Notes: generated from the letters alone by a model not told the origin. Shown: positions 46,302-59,600, counted from the first letter of the stretch. The stretch: DNA of 64,000 bases from Hormiphora californensis (GCA_020137815.1 CM035355.1:3361750-3425749), one strand, 5' to 3'. A program made the numbers and translations.

Positions 46302-47470
46302 TCTTTAGCATTACTCTCCCTCAGAGATAATTACCCGAGTTACATAATAACCATAATAACATAACTAGCTCAATGAATCCTAGCTTCTTTTTGTTCTTTG
46401 TATTTATCGAACTAAATGAAACCTAATTATCATTGTCATTCGTCGCTGCATTTTGTCAAGATGGAATGATACTGCTGTTGACATCTCGCCACTGGGTGAC
46501 ATTCACTAATGATTCACTGTCGGTACCGGGCACAATTTACCAGTCAACATCCGCAGTTGATACTATTGTGATCCACAACTTCATTGTGTGTGTGCTATTT
46601 TGCATTACATCTGTAGTAGACAATTACAATAGCATTAGCATGACAGAAACCAGCAAATAATCGAACTACCAGGAATATTTTGTAGACTAATACCAGATGG
46701 AAATTGGAAGTACCAGCAAAAGTGACTGTAGTGTGTGTAAACACCTCTTGTTCTATCACAAATGCGTCTGGGACTGCCATTGTTCTCTTGTGCCAAAAAT
46801 CTTTGTTTAAATTGGATCTGCTGTGCAATGTGCATCTAAATTTTCATTGTGTGTGACGGGGAAAAAATCTCAATATCTCATTTTCAATCGAATATTGACC
46901 TTCTTAAGAACTCAGAATACTTACCACGAGCTGAAAGAACGATCGTAGTTCCGAGCTAGACAGTTATTTAATTGCTGCAGAATTGCAGTAGTGAAGTCGG
47001 TAAATGCCATAATTCTTCAAGCTCGTTTTCGGATTGAGATTATAGCGACTGATGTTCTACTGGATCGAATATCATTAGTAGTAGAGGAGGGAAAAAGAAT
47101 TTGCCGACTGATTACGCCATTTGCGTTCTATGGATTGCTACTGGATTGCATTCATTTTTAGTAGTGCAACTAGTATACCGTTCAGCTTAGGTCTTTGAGT
47201 ATTTCTTTTACTAGGACTGATTGTTTTGTACTCAATTGTGGGGAAATTTGATCAGCATCTAGGATTATAAAGAAAAAGAAGAGTTTTGTAGAATTGCTCA
47301 AAAGCACTAAACTGAAGGATCCTCTAAATACACTTCAGTCAATAATGACATGAAAGTTTCATGGGATTTGGATAACCAACGTAGTCGCTATTTAGTCAAA
47401 TTTGATCTGTCATGACAAAACATTTTTCCCAAGTAGAGGTTTAGTTGCAGCATGTTTTAAAGCATCACAT
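46302..47470. other. Intergenic, no gene recognised
   Basis: No exon, repeat array or RNA gene that I can support. Confidence 0.4.
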
Positions 47471-47475
47471 GGTGG

Positions 47476-47551
47476 AGAGATAGAGGGAGGGGGAAAGAGA
47501 GATAGAAAGAGAAAGAGATAGAGGGAAAAAGAGATAGAGAGAGATATAGAG

Positions 47552-47610
<59 letters not shown>

Positions 47611-47611
47611 T

Positions 47612-47678
<67 letters not shown>

Positions 47679-47715
47679 GAAAGATAGAGAAAGAGAGAAG
47701 GAGAGAGAAAGAGAA
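47476..47715. repeat. (GA)n microsatellite with GATAGAGAAAGA interruptions
   Basis: About 240 bases of GA repeats with AAAGAG and GATAGA variants. Confidence 0.95.
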
Positions 47716-47896
47716 AAGTAGTGCGTTTTGTACAATGGCACACACTGTGTCAAAGACAAGGCCATTACATTATGATGCAAACAGATCTACACCCTCTCAA
47801 AGTTTTTGTTATAGCAGTTTAACACAGTGGGAAGCAACACTTTGCCAAAAGCAGTAGGTACTACAAATGGAAGGAAAATGTGCATCAGATGGCATC

Positions 47897-49062
47897 AAAT
47901 AATGGGCAGGTCGGTAGAACTTCGACAGAATTTAGGGCAGGTCTGAATTTAGGGCAGGTCTGAATTTAGGGCAGGTCAATTTAGGGCAGGTCTGAATTTA
48001 GGGCAGGTCTGAGTACTAAGCATGTGAATGCGATTCGGGGAAGCTTATTAGCGGTGTGAGACGATGCGAGATATGGAACATGATTCGGGGAAGCCAATCA
48101 GGAGTGTTAGACGATATGAGACACGATTCGGTGAAGGTTTCTATCGCTTTCCATCCCTAGACCCTATACCCCTCTCTGGAACATGATTCGGGGAAGCCAA
48201 TCAGGAGTGTTAGACGATAGATATGAGATACGATTCGGGGAAGGTTTCTATCGCTTTACATCCCTATAAGCCATTGGTTAGATAGCAACATGGGACAGCC
48301 CTACCTTTGTAGACTGTACCCATGGTGTACATGCGGTATTATTATTATTATTATCCCCCTCTCTGTTCGCTATGTCTCTCTTTCTTTCTCTTTCTTTCTC
48401 TTTCCTTTTCTATGACGGGAGAAAGAGAGACATGGAGAAAGATAGATACCCTTAACTTTTTACCGAGAGTCGAGATAGAAAGACTGTTGAGCTCCTCCGT
48501 GGAAATTGGTTTCGCCGCTTTCCCATCAGGTAGATGTAGGCAGCTCTCGGTCGGTGGCTAAACATTGTCTTTTCTCTCTCGGTAAAAAGAGCAGCCTACA
48601 TCTACAATTCCTACGTGCTTTCCTAGCAGTCAAAAAGTTAAGGGTATCTCTCTTTCTCCCTCAGAGAAAGTAAGAGAAATTGAAAGATAGACAGAGCGAA
48701 CAGAGAGGGGGATAGGGTCTAGGGATGGAAAGTGATAGAAACCTTCACCGAATCGTGTCTCATATCGTCGAACACTCCTGATTGGCTTCCCCGAATCATG
48801 TTCCATTATATCTCGTATCGTCTCACACCGCTTATAAGCTTCCCCGAATTACATTCACATGCTTAGTACTCAGACCTGCCCTAAATTGACCTGCCCTAAA
48901 TTGACCTGCCCTAAATTCAGACCTGCCCTAAATTCAGACCTGCCCTAAATTGACCTGCCCTAAATTCAGACCTGCCCTAAATTGACCTGCCCTAAATTCA
49001 GACCTGCCCTAAATTGACCTGCCCTAAATTCTGTCGAAGTTCTACCGACCTGCCAAATAATG
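47897..49062. mobile_element. 1.15-kb palindromic element with tandem repeats in both arms and 8-bp target duplication
   Basis: The element (47905-49054) is flanked by AAATAATG at 47897-47904 and 49055-49062. Ends read GGCAGGTCGGTAGAACTTCG inward. Both arms carry tandem copies of TTTAGGGCAGGTC(TGAA): about five at the left and about nine, inverted, at the right. They also share a GATTCGGGGAAG unit and CT/GA tracts nearer the centre (about 48480). The 8-bp duplication suggests hAT or a related fold-back transposon. No transposase is present. Confidence 0.8.
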
Positions 49063-49096
49063 TATTGCTTGACTATTCTTGGGTCTCATGATCGAT

Positions 49097-49200
49097 AATA
49101 GTTCATGTGTTGATTGGACAAGTTAGACTCGCTGGATATTATTGGTTTCTTCCAATAATATCCAGCGAGTCTAACTTGTCCAATCAACACATGAACTATT
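49097..49200. repeat. Perfect palindrome with 49-bp arms
   Basis: The arm 49097-49145 is the exact reverse complement of 49152-49200, separated by TTTCTT. It lies 35 bases after the target duplication of the preceding element and is followed at 49202 by AGATGGCATCAAAT, which also precedes that element at 47888. Confidence 0.93.
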
Positions 49201-49259
49201 AGATGGCATCAAATACACTCGTAATTCCTATCCCTTTGGTTGTGATAGCTAATTTTGAT

Positions 49260-49300
49260 CTGTCTGGCGGCGCTCAGATGGGGTCCGCGGCGCCAGACTG
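49260..49300. repeat. 41-bp internally deleted copy, GGCGGCGCC family
   Basis: CTGTCTGGCGGCGC is joined directly to CTCAGATGGGGTCCGCGGCG and CCAGACT. It equals the ends of 41986-42068 with the middle missing. Confidence 0.75.
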
Positions 49301-50381
49301 ATTTTGGTCTTTATAAGCTATGGCTGAACAATTAATGCAATGTACTAGAATTGTCACTGAACGTCTAGATAATTTGGCTTCCTAAATTTTAATTGTCAAA
49401 TACGATTAAATTTTGGGATGTCATGCTTTACGAAGTTGTAGAGCCTAAATTCTGAAGCCTATTTTTCTTAAGCTTTGTTTCCGAATTTAAATCTTTCACC
49501 AGACTTAGAACGCTGCGTAGCTCTTTCAACTGAACATGGAAGATTAAGATTATTATAAACCTTCGTATGCACTATGCACTGTGTCATGTAGTAGAATAAT
49601 TATATTAACAATAGTGATAGGTAATTATGTTATTACATAGAACTATAAGTATGTATTAGAGGATATCTTTCCCTCATATCATGTTGAGTTCAATATATTG
49701 AACTACTACCTGCTACTACTCCACCAACTTTATTCCTGACTATCTATATCTCTGGTAAATTAGACATTCCCTCATATTATATACGTACTGCTATTACATA
49801 TATTATAACACAATAATAATATATGGGCTGGCCTCGTCTCACAAAAGACCGCCCTCTCCGAACCGTGCATTAAAGTCATGCGGTATGACAAGATGATAGG
49901 CACAATTACAGTCAACTACCTGAGCTCCATTGTTCCCTACTCGTTATAACTACAGGGCTGCGAGGAGAAGCGGGAGAGGGAGTCCTATTATAATAGTTGA
50001 ATATTCGGCCATGTCTCAAAATAAAAATGGGTTTGAACAAAACAAGTTGAATATGAGCCTGGAGGTATTGTTGCATAACGGGCTCCTAGTGTAGTCACAT
50101 CCAGTTCCACATGCTATATCTCATGTCTGTGTTATTTGTCAACACTAAACATGTGTATTTGATTTGATTACCTCGTTTTCCAGGAATATTCCATAGAGAG
50201 ACAGGTATTCAAACATGATTCAGTTTCGAATACATACGAAATGCCAAAACTATGATATGGTAGCCAAGGTACATGTGTTATATGTTCAAGTCATTTATTT
50301 CCTAGAATAATTGTTTTTGTAATATGTAACTCTATTTTAGATAATGCTATTGTTATGTTTGTTTTTTATTTGTCTATTTAG
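49301..50381. other. AT-rich intergenic region
   Basis: No gene seen. On the minus strand 49846-49885 contains a stretch resembling the conserved GCACGGTTCGGAG segment of group II introns; see findings. Confidence 0.35.
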
Positions 50382-51524
50382 TTGATGTTTGTATTAAGAA
50401 TTGCCAACATCTTCACCATGAACCTGTTAGTTTGCGTAATAAGACCAAGCTTGGAGATACTGTACACATTTATTGTACTAAGTACGTAGTTCTCAGTTCT
50501 CACAAGCTTCTGACATCACTCTCGTGGCTTGCCAGTTTGCACACTAGGTGCATTCTATTAGCCTAATTACACAAATCATTGCCAATTTCTTAGAGTTAGC
50601 CTACTGCACATCAGTGCCATTTTGCATGGAGTTGCGGGAAAGCTCAGAAAATCATCAGTTTAATTGATATCAGCAGTACCATCTTTCCAGACTTGGTCTA
50701 TAGATTCTGGGAAAATATGTTTGTAAAGTAGGCTCTTTGTTGTTTCGGCGTTTATGAATATGACAGTCAGAGCATAAATTATAAAGGAGCAGACTGAAAA
50801 ATAACATTAGCCTGAGAATATGTAGCAAAATAGTAATCCTGTTTTGAATGCTTGAATAATTGTCTATCTAAATCAGTGTGATAGACGAAAAATGCTTTGG
50901 TTAGATAATATAAAATGTTGAATATTTTGAATCTTTGGTGGGGACCAATTAGATAATTCTCAACAGGTATATAAGTTAGCTTTTAGCTGGAGAAATGATG
51001 AAGCTGTTGTTTCGAAATGAATGTAGATATTTCCATCAGTTTCCTGAATTCTGCGATGAGTTGGTTACAACAACTAGTAAAACTGGGGCGATCGTAAACA
51101 CATGTGATACGTGATACCTACGAATCACGTCGTCACACTGACGGATCACGTCGTCACACTGACGGATCACATCGTCACACTGACGGATCACGTCGTCACA
51201 CTGACGATATGGTGTCACATTTCCGTCAAATTTGCATTAGATATAGTTAGATACAACTCCAGATCAGTATATTCATTTACAATATCTTTGTCTTGACTTG
51301 AGTCATTTTTGTGTTCATTAATCAATGCAATGATCACACATGGACATCTTTGCATCTTAAGATACTTACTTTTTGTCTGTGCATATACTGTTTCTTCCAA
51401 TTTATCATAAAAAAATTCTCGCAACATTTTCTCTGACAGATCAACTTACAAAAAGTATGGATACTTTTGTCCCACCCGTGCGGCGCCTCCACATGTAATT
51501 GATTGGGTTGTTAGCACTTTGTAA
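50382..51524 (+). CDS. Possible two-exon 3' part of a Cys-rich (sushi- or Ig-like) protein
   Basis: An exon-like segment 50382-50481 (after TTTGTCTATTTAG, before GTACGT) reads DVCIKNCQHLHHEPVSLRNK then TKLGDTVHIYCT. The GDTVHIYC pattern is typical of sushi or Ig strands. A second segment, 51440-51524, after TTTCTCTGACAG, continues in phase with YKKYGYFCPT and ends at TAA after WVVSTL. No first exon or signal peptide is identified and the intron is 958 bases. It could be a degenerate or partial gene; chance cannot be excluded. Confidence 0.25.
51121..51205. repeat. Four-copy 21-bp tandem repeat
   Basis: The unit GATCACGTCGTCACACTGACG repeats four times with at most a few changes (one ACATCG variant). 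The unit contains CACGTCGTCACACTGACG. Confidence 0.9.
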
Positions 51525-52395
51525 GCTTCCGAGCACCGCGGGTTAGTTAACCTGGGCCTGGCACGGTGCTTCCATCAGAAATTATACCATCATTTATCCA
51601 TCATTTATCCATATAAGCTGGTGGTTATAAAGAATCAAAAGAAAGTCTCGATAAATTGGTTGCATAAGAGATGATGGAAGATGGCAAAACAAACTCAAAT
51701 TATTTTTTATTGGCTTTATTGAAAACTAAAATTTATTTTTTCTGGGTGAAATGAAATTGTCGACTATTTTATCCGCATCAAAATAGTACTAATAGTATGA
51801 ACACCACCAAATTCACTTAAGGCGGGAGATGTGTTGGACAGTGCAGTATAGTGTAGTGCAGGTTTAATGTGATATATCCGTCCCCTTTCAGTCTTCCATG
51901 CAAGTGCAGCTGTCGACGCCCGGCTTTATTAGATAAAGACACTTCTTAAGATAATTGACAAAACTACTTGTCGGACCTTTTCATCTGATATACTATACAG
52001 TTTTTTGCTTGTGTTTTGCCGAACGCAAAAGATGAGGAGAATGGTAACGTAATTGCTCCTAACATCACACTTTTGATTGTTTTGCCTTTGACCATAGCCC
52101 GACAAAAGTTAGCAGAAATCTAGATAATAGTCCAGACCATTAGAAACATATCAACGTAAACGAAATGCAATTCAGAGGCAAATGCATACATAATGAGTTG
52201 AATAATACTTGATGACAGGTGAATACAAAAGGAAACCTAGAATGGACTTGTGTCTTTTTGAAGGATATATATGATTAGCCTAGGCCGAGTCTTTGTTCCA
52301 TATCCTAAATCATATTTCTAGTATCTTTGTTCCATATCCTAAATCATATTTCTAGTATAATCGTGCATTTTGTCACAAAGTTATCAAACCAGTCT
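51525..52395. other. Intergenic, no gene recognised
   Basis: AT-rich. A 38-base direct repeat lies at about 52298-52355 (GTCTTTGTTCCATATCC / ATCTTTGTTCCATATCC with following sequence). No coding signal. Confidence 0.4.
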
Positions 52396-52419
52396 AGCAT
52401 CCAATTGCGATTTGCGATA

Positions 52420-52607
52420 TATTAGAGGTAAGCGGTAAAGGTTGACCCTTCTCCTGAGAATTTTAATTTTATTTGGCTAAGTATAACTCAGCTATTTCTT
52501 GACCAATTTGCAAAATCTTGGGTTCATTGGAAAGAGGACATTGAGCTCTTTCAAATGAGCTCAATAAAATGAAAATTGGCGCAAATTGTGCGTCGTAGTG
52601 GCGAAAA
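52420..52607. repeat. Diverged half copy of the palindrome-centre sequence
   Basis: From GGTAAGCGGTAAAGGTTGACC through GCGCAAATTGTGC this stretch matches, with visible divergence, the left side of the palindrome centre at 53712-53884. It stops abruptly where the identical arrays begin at 52608. Confidence 0.8.
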
Positions 52608-53041
52608 CAGAATAGAAACAATCCTTGTGTTTTACTAACACATTCTTTAAATTTTCAATGTGCTAACTTGCATTGTTCTACTTCTGTGGATGAAAATGTC
52701 AACCTCACTGCTTATATTCAGAATGTGTTAGGAAAACATGACGATTGTTTCTATTCTGTTTTTTACATACTGATTAAACAGGAGTTCTCCCAACATAACA
52801 AAAATATCTCAGTGATGGGTGGGTCGATTTTGAGCGGCAAAAACGCATTATGCTCAGAGAGCTAATCTCTACTACCTACAACAAACTTGTCCAATTCTGA
52901 TTCGGTCCACTCTCACTTTAAGTTCCACGCCTGGCAATTATAAAGAGCGTACTGACAGCCCTTGATATTGATGTACGTTGACCCAGGGACCAGGGCATAT
53001 AATATATAAAATATGCTGATCCTGGATTCGAGAAAGCATGA

Positions 53042-53688
53042 TACTGTAAAACTAGATATTTTCGTGAGATTTTTATTTTCGCTCTTTATTTTTGGGGTCA
53101 CCACACACCAAAGTTAAAATAATATTTTGACGGTCGCGTTGGATGACAAAATTTTAACACGGCGTTAAAATCGCGCGCGAGATTGTTACTTTTAGAATGG
53201 GGGAGAGAAATTTTAACGGCCGCTGGTGTGTGCGGGTTTAAAATCAAAATTTTAATTTTAATTTTAACTTTGGTGTGTGGTGACCCCAAGCTGGAAAATC
53301 TGCGAAAATTAATTCCGCAAAATATTTTGGACGATTTTTTACAGAAAGCTCGTGCAAGTTATTTCAGGATGACACATTTTTTTACTTTTAGTACTAAGTC
53401 AACGACAATCGGTTCATGATGAGATGTGAGCCTTTTCTGTCTCATCCCTGATTGGCTATCTCTTAGAGCCAATCAGCAATGAGAAAATGCTCACATTTCA
53501 TTGGTCTACGCCAAGCAGGTCTGGTGTCTCATGGAAATGATGACTGCACTCTTGGCGTAATTAGACAATAGACTAGGACCGTGAAATGGGGGTAGCAGTG
53601 GGATTAGCGAAAATTAAAATCGCGAAAATAGTCAATTTTGATCGAATCGCGAAAATTAATTGCCTCTAAAATATCTAGTTTTACAGTA
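53042..53688. mobile_element. 647-bp inverted-repeat element (TACTGTAAAACTAGATATTT ends), four copies
   Basis: Ends TACTGTAAAACTAGATATTT and the inverse. Copies lie at 53042-53688, 54080-54726 (inverted), 56867-57513 and 57905-58551 (inverted), forming most of each P2 arm. They are AT-rich with TTTTCGCG motifs and have no transposase. A smaller element (53094-53287) is inserted inside. Confidence 0.8.
53094..53287. mobile_element. 194-bp element nested in the 647-bp element
   Basis: Ends GGGGTCACCACACACCAAAG and the exact inverse, continuing with TTAAAAT/ATTTTAA. Inverted and repeated copies occur with the host element near 54481-54674, 56919-57112 and 58306-58499. Confidence 0.8.
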
Positions 53689-56600
53689 TTTGTGCAAATG
53701 TTAATCTAATATAGGTAAGCGGTAAAGGTTGACCCGTCTCCTGATAATTTTAAACAGTTTTGGCTATAACTCAGCCATTTCTTCACCAATTTGCAAAATC
53801 TTGGGTTCATTGGAAAGAGGACATTGAGATCTTTCAGATGAGCTCAAGAAAATCAAAATTGGCGCAAATTGTGCAGCATTGCGCGGCGCAATGGCGCAAA
53901 ATGCGCCAATTTTGATTTTCTTGAGCTCATCTGAAAGATCTCAATGTCCTCTTTCCAATGAACCCAAGATTTTGCAAATTGGTGAAGAAATGGCTGAGTT
54001 ATAGCCAAAACTGTTTAAAATTATCAGGAGACGGGTCAACCTTTACCGCTTACCTATATTAGATTAACATTTGCACAAATACTGTAAAACTAGATATTTT
54101 AGAGGCAATTAATTTTCGCGATTCGATCAAAATTGACTATTTTCGCGATTTTAATTTTCGCTAATCCCACTGCTACCCCCATTTCACGGTCCTAGTCTAT
54201 TGTCTAATTACGCCAAGAGTGCAGTCATCATTTCCATGAGACACCAGACCTGCTTGGCGTAGACCAATGAAATGTGAGCATTTTCTCATTGCTGATTGGC
54301 TCTAAGAGATAGCCAATCAGGGATGAGACAGAAAAGGCTCACATCTCATCATGAACCGATTGTCGTTGACTTAGTACTAAAAGTAAAAAAATGTGTCATC
54401 CTGAAATAACTTGCACGAGCTTTCTGTAAAAAATCGTCCAAAATATTTTGCGGAATTAATTTTCGCAGATTTTCCAGCTTGGGGTCACCACACACCAAAG
54501 TTAAAATTAAAATTAAAATTTTGATTTTAAACCCGCACACACCAGCGGCCGTTAAAATTTCTCTCCCCCATTCTAAAAGTAACAATCTCGCGCGCGATTT
54601 TAACGCCGTGTTAAAATTTTGTCATCCAACGCGACCGTCAAAATATTATTTTAACTTTGGTGTGTGGTGACCCCAAAAATAAAGAGCGAAAATAAAAATC
54701 TCACGAAAATATCTAGTTTTACAGTATCATGCTTTCTCGAATCCAGGATCAGCATATTTTATATATTATATGCCCTGGTCCCTGGGTCAACGTACATCAA
54801 TATCAAGGGCTGTCAGTACGCTCTTTATAATTGCCAGGCGTGGAACTTAAAGTGAGAGTGGACCGAATCAGAATTGGACAAGTTTGTTGTAGGTAGTAGA
54901 GATTAGCTCTCTGAGCATAATGCGTTTTTGCCGCTCAAAATCGACCCACCCATCACTGAGATATTTTTGTTATGTTGGGAGAATTTCTGCTGGATCAATA
55001 TTTATCAAACAGAATAGAAACAATCCTTGTGTTTTACTAACACATTCTTTAAATTTTCAATGTGCTAACTTGCATTGTTCTACTTCTGTGGATGAAAATG
55101 TCAACCTCACTGCTTATATTCAGAATGTGTTAGGAAAACATGACGATTGTTTCTATTCTGTTTTTTACATACTGATTAAACAGGAGTTCTCCCAACATAA
55201 CAAAAATATCTCAGTGATGGGTGGGTCGATTTTGAGCGGCAAAAACGCAAAATGCTCAGAAAGCTAATCTCTACCACCTACACCAAACTTGTCCAATTCT
55301 GATTCGGTCCACTCTCACTTTAATAATTACAATGTGTTCTTTGTACTATAAGATATGTCACAAATTATAGAGCTGCTGCAGAGAGTGTGTGTCGGCACTC
55401 GATACCACCCTGTCAACGGCTCCATAAATCTTGCCAGCTGTTTTCAGCTTCAAATTATTGTTGCCAATACATTGACACGACTGATGAAAAGTTGATGAAA
55501 GATTAAAGGGCCTAAAAACCCAAATTTTATTTATTTATTTTGAACACTACATCGTAACAAGCATGCTATTGGAGTCCCAAAAAACATAGGTACACGCCCC
55601 ACGGACCCAAGGTGAACCCAGGGGGACCCCCTCAAGTTGGGGCCCAATTGGGGTCCCCTTGTAAACGCGCTTGTACTCCTTGAAATGCTAACAATATGAT
55701 CCTCTCTGAAATTTGAAGTTTTGGGTAAAATTATCTTTGTGTTTCAGGTGAATACATAATTTTTCTTGTCTCTGTATTCTGGTAATTTTTCTCCTAGTTT
55801 TGATAGGTTTAGATAATAATTGATGAGAAAAATTATGAAATCTACTAAAACACAAGGATCATTTCTATCCTAAATTTTATATTTGAGAGAGGATCATATT
55901 GTTAGCATTTCAAGGAGTACAAGCGCGTTTACAAGGGGACCCCAATTGGGCCCCAACTTGAGGGGGTCCCCCTGGGTTCACCTTGGGTCCGTGGGGCGTG
56001 TACCTATGTTTTTTGGGACTCCAATAGCATGCTTGTTACGATGTAGTGTTCAAAATAAATAAATAAAATTTGGGTTTTTAGGCCCTTTAATCTTTCATCA
56101 ACTTTTCATCAGTCGTGTCAATGTATTGGCAACAATAATTTGAAGCTGAAAACAGCTGGCAAGATTTATGGAGCCGTTGACAGGGTGGTATCGAGTGCCG
56201 ACACACACTCTCTGCAGCAGCTCTATAATTTGTGACATATCTTATAGTACAAAGAACACATTGTAATTATTAAAGTGAGAGTGGACCGAATCAGAATTGG
56301 ACAAGTTTGGTGTAGGTGGTAGAGATTAGCTTTCTGAGCATTTTGCGTTTTTGCCGCTCAAAATCGACCCACCCATCACTGAGATATTTTTGTTATGTTG
56401 GGAGAACTCCTGTTTAATCAGTATGTAAAAAACAGAATAGAAACAATCGTCATGTTTTCCTAACACATTCTGAATATAAGCAGTGAGGTTGACATTTTCA
56501 TCCACAGAAGTAGAACAATGCAAGTTAGCACATTGAAAATTTAAAGAATGTGTTAGTAAAACACAAGGATTGTTTCTATTCTGTTTGATAAATATTGATC

Positions 56601-59600
56601 CAGCAGAAATTCTCCCAACATAACAAAAATATCTCAGTGATGGGTGGGTCGATTTTGAGCGGCAAAAACGCATTATGCTCAGAGAGCTAATCTCTACTAC
56701 CTACAACAAACTTGTCCAATTCTGATTCGGTCCACTCTCACTTTAAGTTCCACGCCTGGCAATTATAAAGAGCGTACTGACAGCCCTTGATATTGATGTA
56801 CGTTGACCCAGGGACCAGGGCATATAATATATAAAATATGCTGATCCTGGATTCGAGAAAGCATGATACTGTAAAACTAGATATTTTCGTGAGATTTTTA
56901 TTTTCGCTCTTTATTTTTGGGGTCACCACACACCAAAGTTAAAATAATATTTTGACGGTCGCGTTGGATGACAAAATTTTAACACGGCGTTAAAATCGCG
57001 CGCGAGATTGTTACTTTTAGAATGGGGGAGAGAAATTTTAACGGCCGCTGGTGTGTGCGGGTTTAAAATCAAAATTTTAATTTTAATTTTAACTTTGGTG
57101 TGTGGTGACCCCAAGCTGGAAAATCTGCGAAAATTAATTCCGCAAAATATTTTGGACGATTTTTTACAGAAAGCTCGTGCAAGTTATTTCAGGATGACAC
57201 ATTTTTTTACTTTTAGTACTAAGTCAACGACAATCGGTTCATGATGAGATGTGAGCCTTTTCTGTCTCATCCCTGATTGGCTATCTCTTAGAGCCAATCA
57301 GCAATGAGAAAATGCTCACATTTCATTGGTCTACGCCAAGCAGGTCTGGTGTCTCATGGAAATGATGACTGCACTCTTGGCGTAATTAGACAATAGACTA
57401 GGACCGTGAAATGGGGGTAGCAGTGGGATTAGCGAAAATTAAAATCGCGAAAATAGTCAATTTTGATCGAATCGCGAAAATTAATTGCCTCTAAAATATC
57501 TAGTTTTACAGTATTTGTGCAAATGTTAATCTAATATAGGTAAGCGGTAAAGGTTGACCCGTCTCCTGATAATTTTAAACAGTTTTGGCTATAACTCAGC
57601 CATTTCTTCACCAATTTGCAAAATCTTGGGTTCATTGGAAAGAGGACATTGAGATCTTTCAGATGAGCTCAAGAAAATCAAAATTGGCGCATTTTGCGCC
57701 ATTGCGCCGCGCAATGCTGCACAATTTGCGCCAATTTTGATTTTCTTGAGCTCATCTGAAAGATCTCAATGTCCTCTTTCCAATGAACCCAAGATTTTGC
57801 AAATTGGTGAAGAAATGGCTGAGTTATAGCCAAAACTGTTTAAAATTATCAGGAGACGGGTCAACCTTTACCGCTTACCTATATTAGATTAACATTTGCA
57901 CAAATACTGTAAAACTAGATATTTTAGAGGCAATTAATTTTCGCGATTCGATCAAAATTGACTATTTTCGCGATTTTAATTTTCGCTAATCCCACTGCTA
58001 CCCCCATTTCACGGTCCTAGTCTATTGTCTAATTACGCCAAGAGTGCAGTCATCATTTCCATGAGACACCAGACCTGCTTGGCGTAGACCAATGAAATGT
58101 GAGCATTTTCTCATTGCTGATTGGCTCTAAGAGATAGCCAATCAGGGATGAGACAGAAAAGGCTCACATCTCATCATGAACCGATTGTCGTTGACTTAGT
58201 ACTAAAAGTAAAAAAATGTGTCATCCTGAAATAACTTGCACGAGCTTTCTGTAAAAAATCGTCCAAAATATTTTGCGGAATTAATTTTCGCAGATTTTCC
58301 AGCTTGGGGTCACCACACACCAAAGTTAAAATTAAAATTAAAATTTTGATTTTAAACCCGCACACACCAGCGGCCGTTAAAATTTCTCTCCCCCATTCTA
58401 AAAGTAACAATCTCGCGCGCGATTTTAACGCCGTGTTAAAATTTTGTCATCCAACGCGACCGTCAAAATATTATTTTAACTTTGGTGTGTGGTGACCCCA
58501 AAAATAAAGAGCGAAAATAAAAATCTCACGAAAATATCTAGTTTTACAGTATCATGCTTTCTCGAATCCAGGATCAGCATATTTTATATATTATATGCCC
58601 TGGTCCCTGGGTCAACGTACATCAATATCAAGGGCTGTCAGTACGCTCTTTATAATTGCCAGGCGTGGAACTTAAAGTGAGAGTGGACCGAATCAGAATT
58701 GGACAAGTTTGTTGTAGGTAGTAGAGATTAGCTCTCTGAGCATAATGCGTTTTTGCCGCTCAAAATCGACCCACCCATCACTGAGATATTTTTGTTATGT
58801 TGGGAGAACTCCTGTTTAATCAGTATGTAAAAAACAGAATAGAAACAATCGTCATGTTTTCCTAACACATTCTGAATATAAGCAGTGAGGTTGACATTTT
58901 CATCCACAGAAGTAGAACAATGCAAGTTAGCACATTGAAAATTTAAAGAATGTGTTAGTAAAACACAAGGATTGTTTCTATTCTGTTTGATAAATATTGA
59001 TCCAGCAGAAATTCTCCCAACATAACAAAAATATCTCAGTGATGGGTGGGTCGATTTTGAGCGGCAAAAACGCAAAATGCTCAGAAAGCTAATCTCTACC
59101 ACCTACACCAAACTTGTCCAATTCTGATTCGGTCCACTCTCACTTTAATAATTACAATGTGTTCTTTGTACTATAAGATATGTCACAAATTATAGAGCTG
59201 CTGCAGAGAGTGTGTGTCGGCACTCGATACCACCCTGTCAACGGCTCCATAAATCTTGCCAGCTGTTTTCAGCTTCAAATTATTGTTGCCAATACATTGA
59301 CACGACTGATGAAAAGTTGATGAAAGATTAAAGGGCCTAAAAACCCAAATTTTATTTATTTATTTTGAACACTACATCGTAACAAGCATGCTATTGGAGT
59401 CCCAAAAAACATAGGTACACGCCCCACGGACCCAAGGTGAACCCAGGGGGACCCCCTCAAGTTGGGGCCCAATTGGGGTCCCCTTGTAAACGCGCTTGTA
59501 CTCCTTGAAATGCTAACAATATGATCCTCTCTGAAATTTGAAGTTTTGGGTAAAATTATCTTTGTGTTTCAGGTGAATACATAATTTTTCTTGTCTCTGT

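Noticed and set aside
52668-59102. Recurrent 63-, 78- and 115-residue frames inside the palindrome array, seemingly a conserved gene family
   Set aside because: Identity follows from the duplicated DNA itself. The frames cross element ends and inverted repeats, appear on both strands and have no domain pattern.
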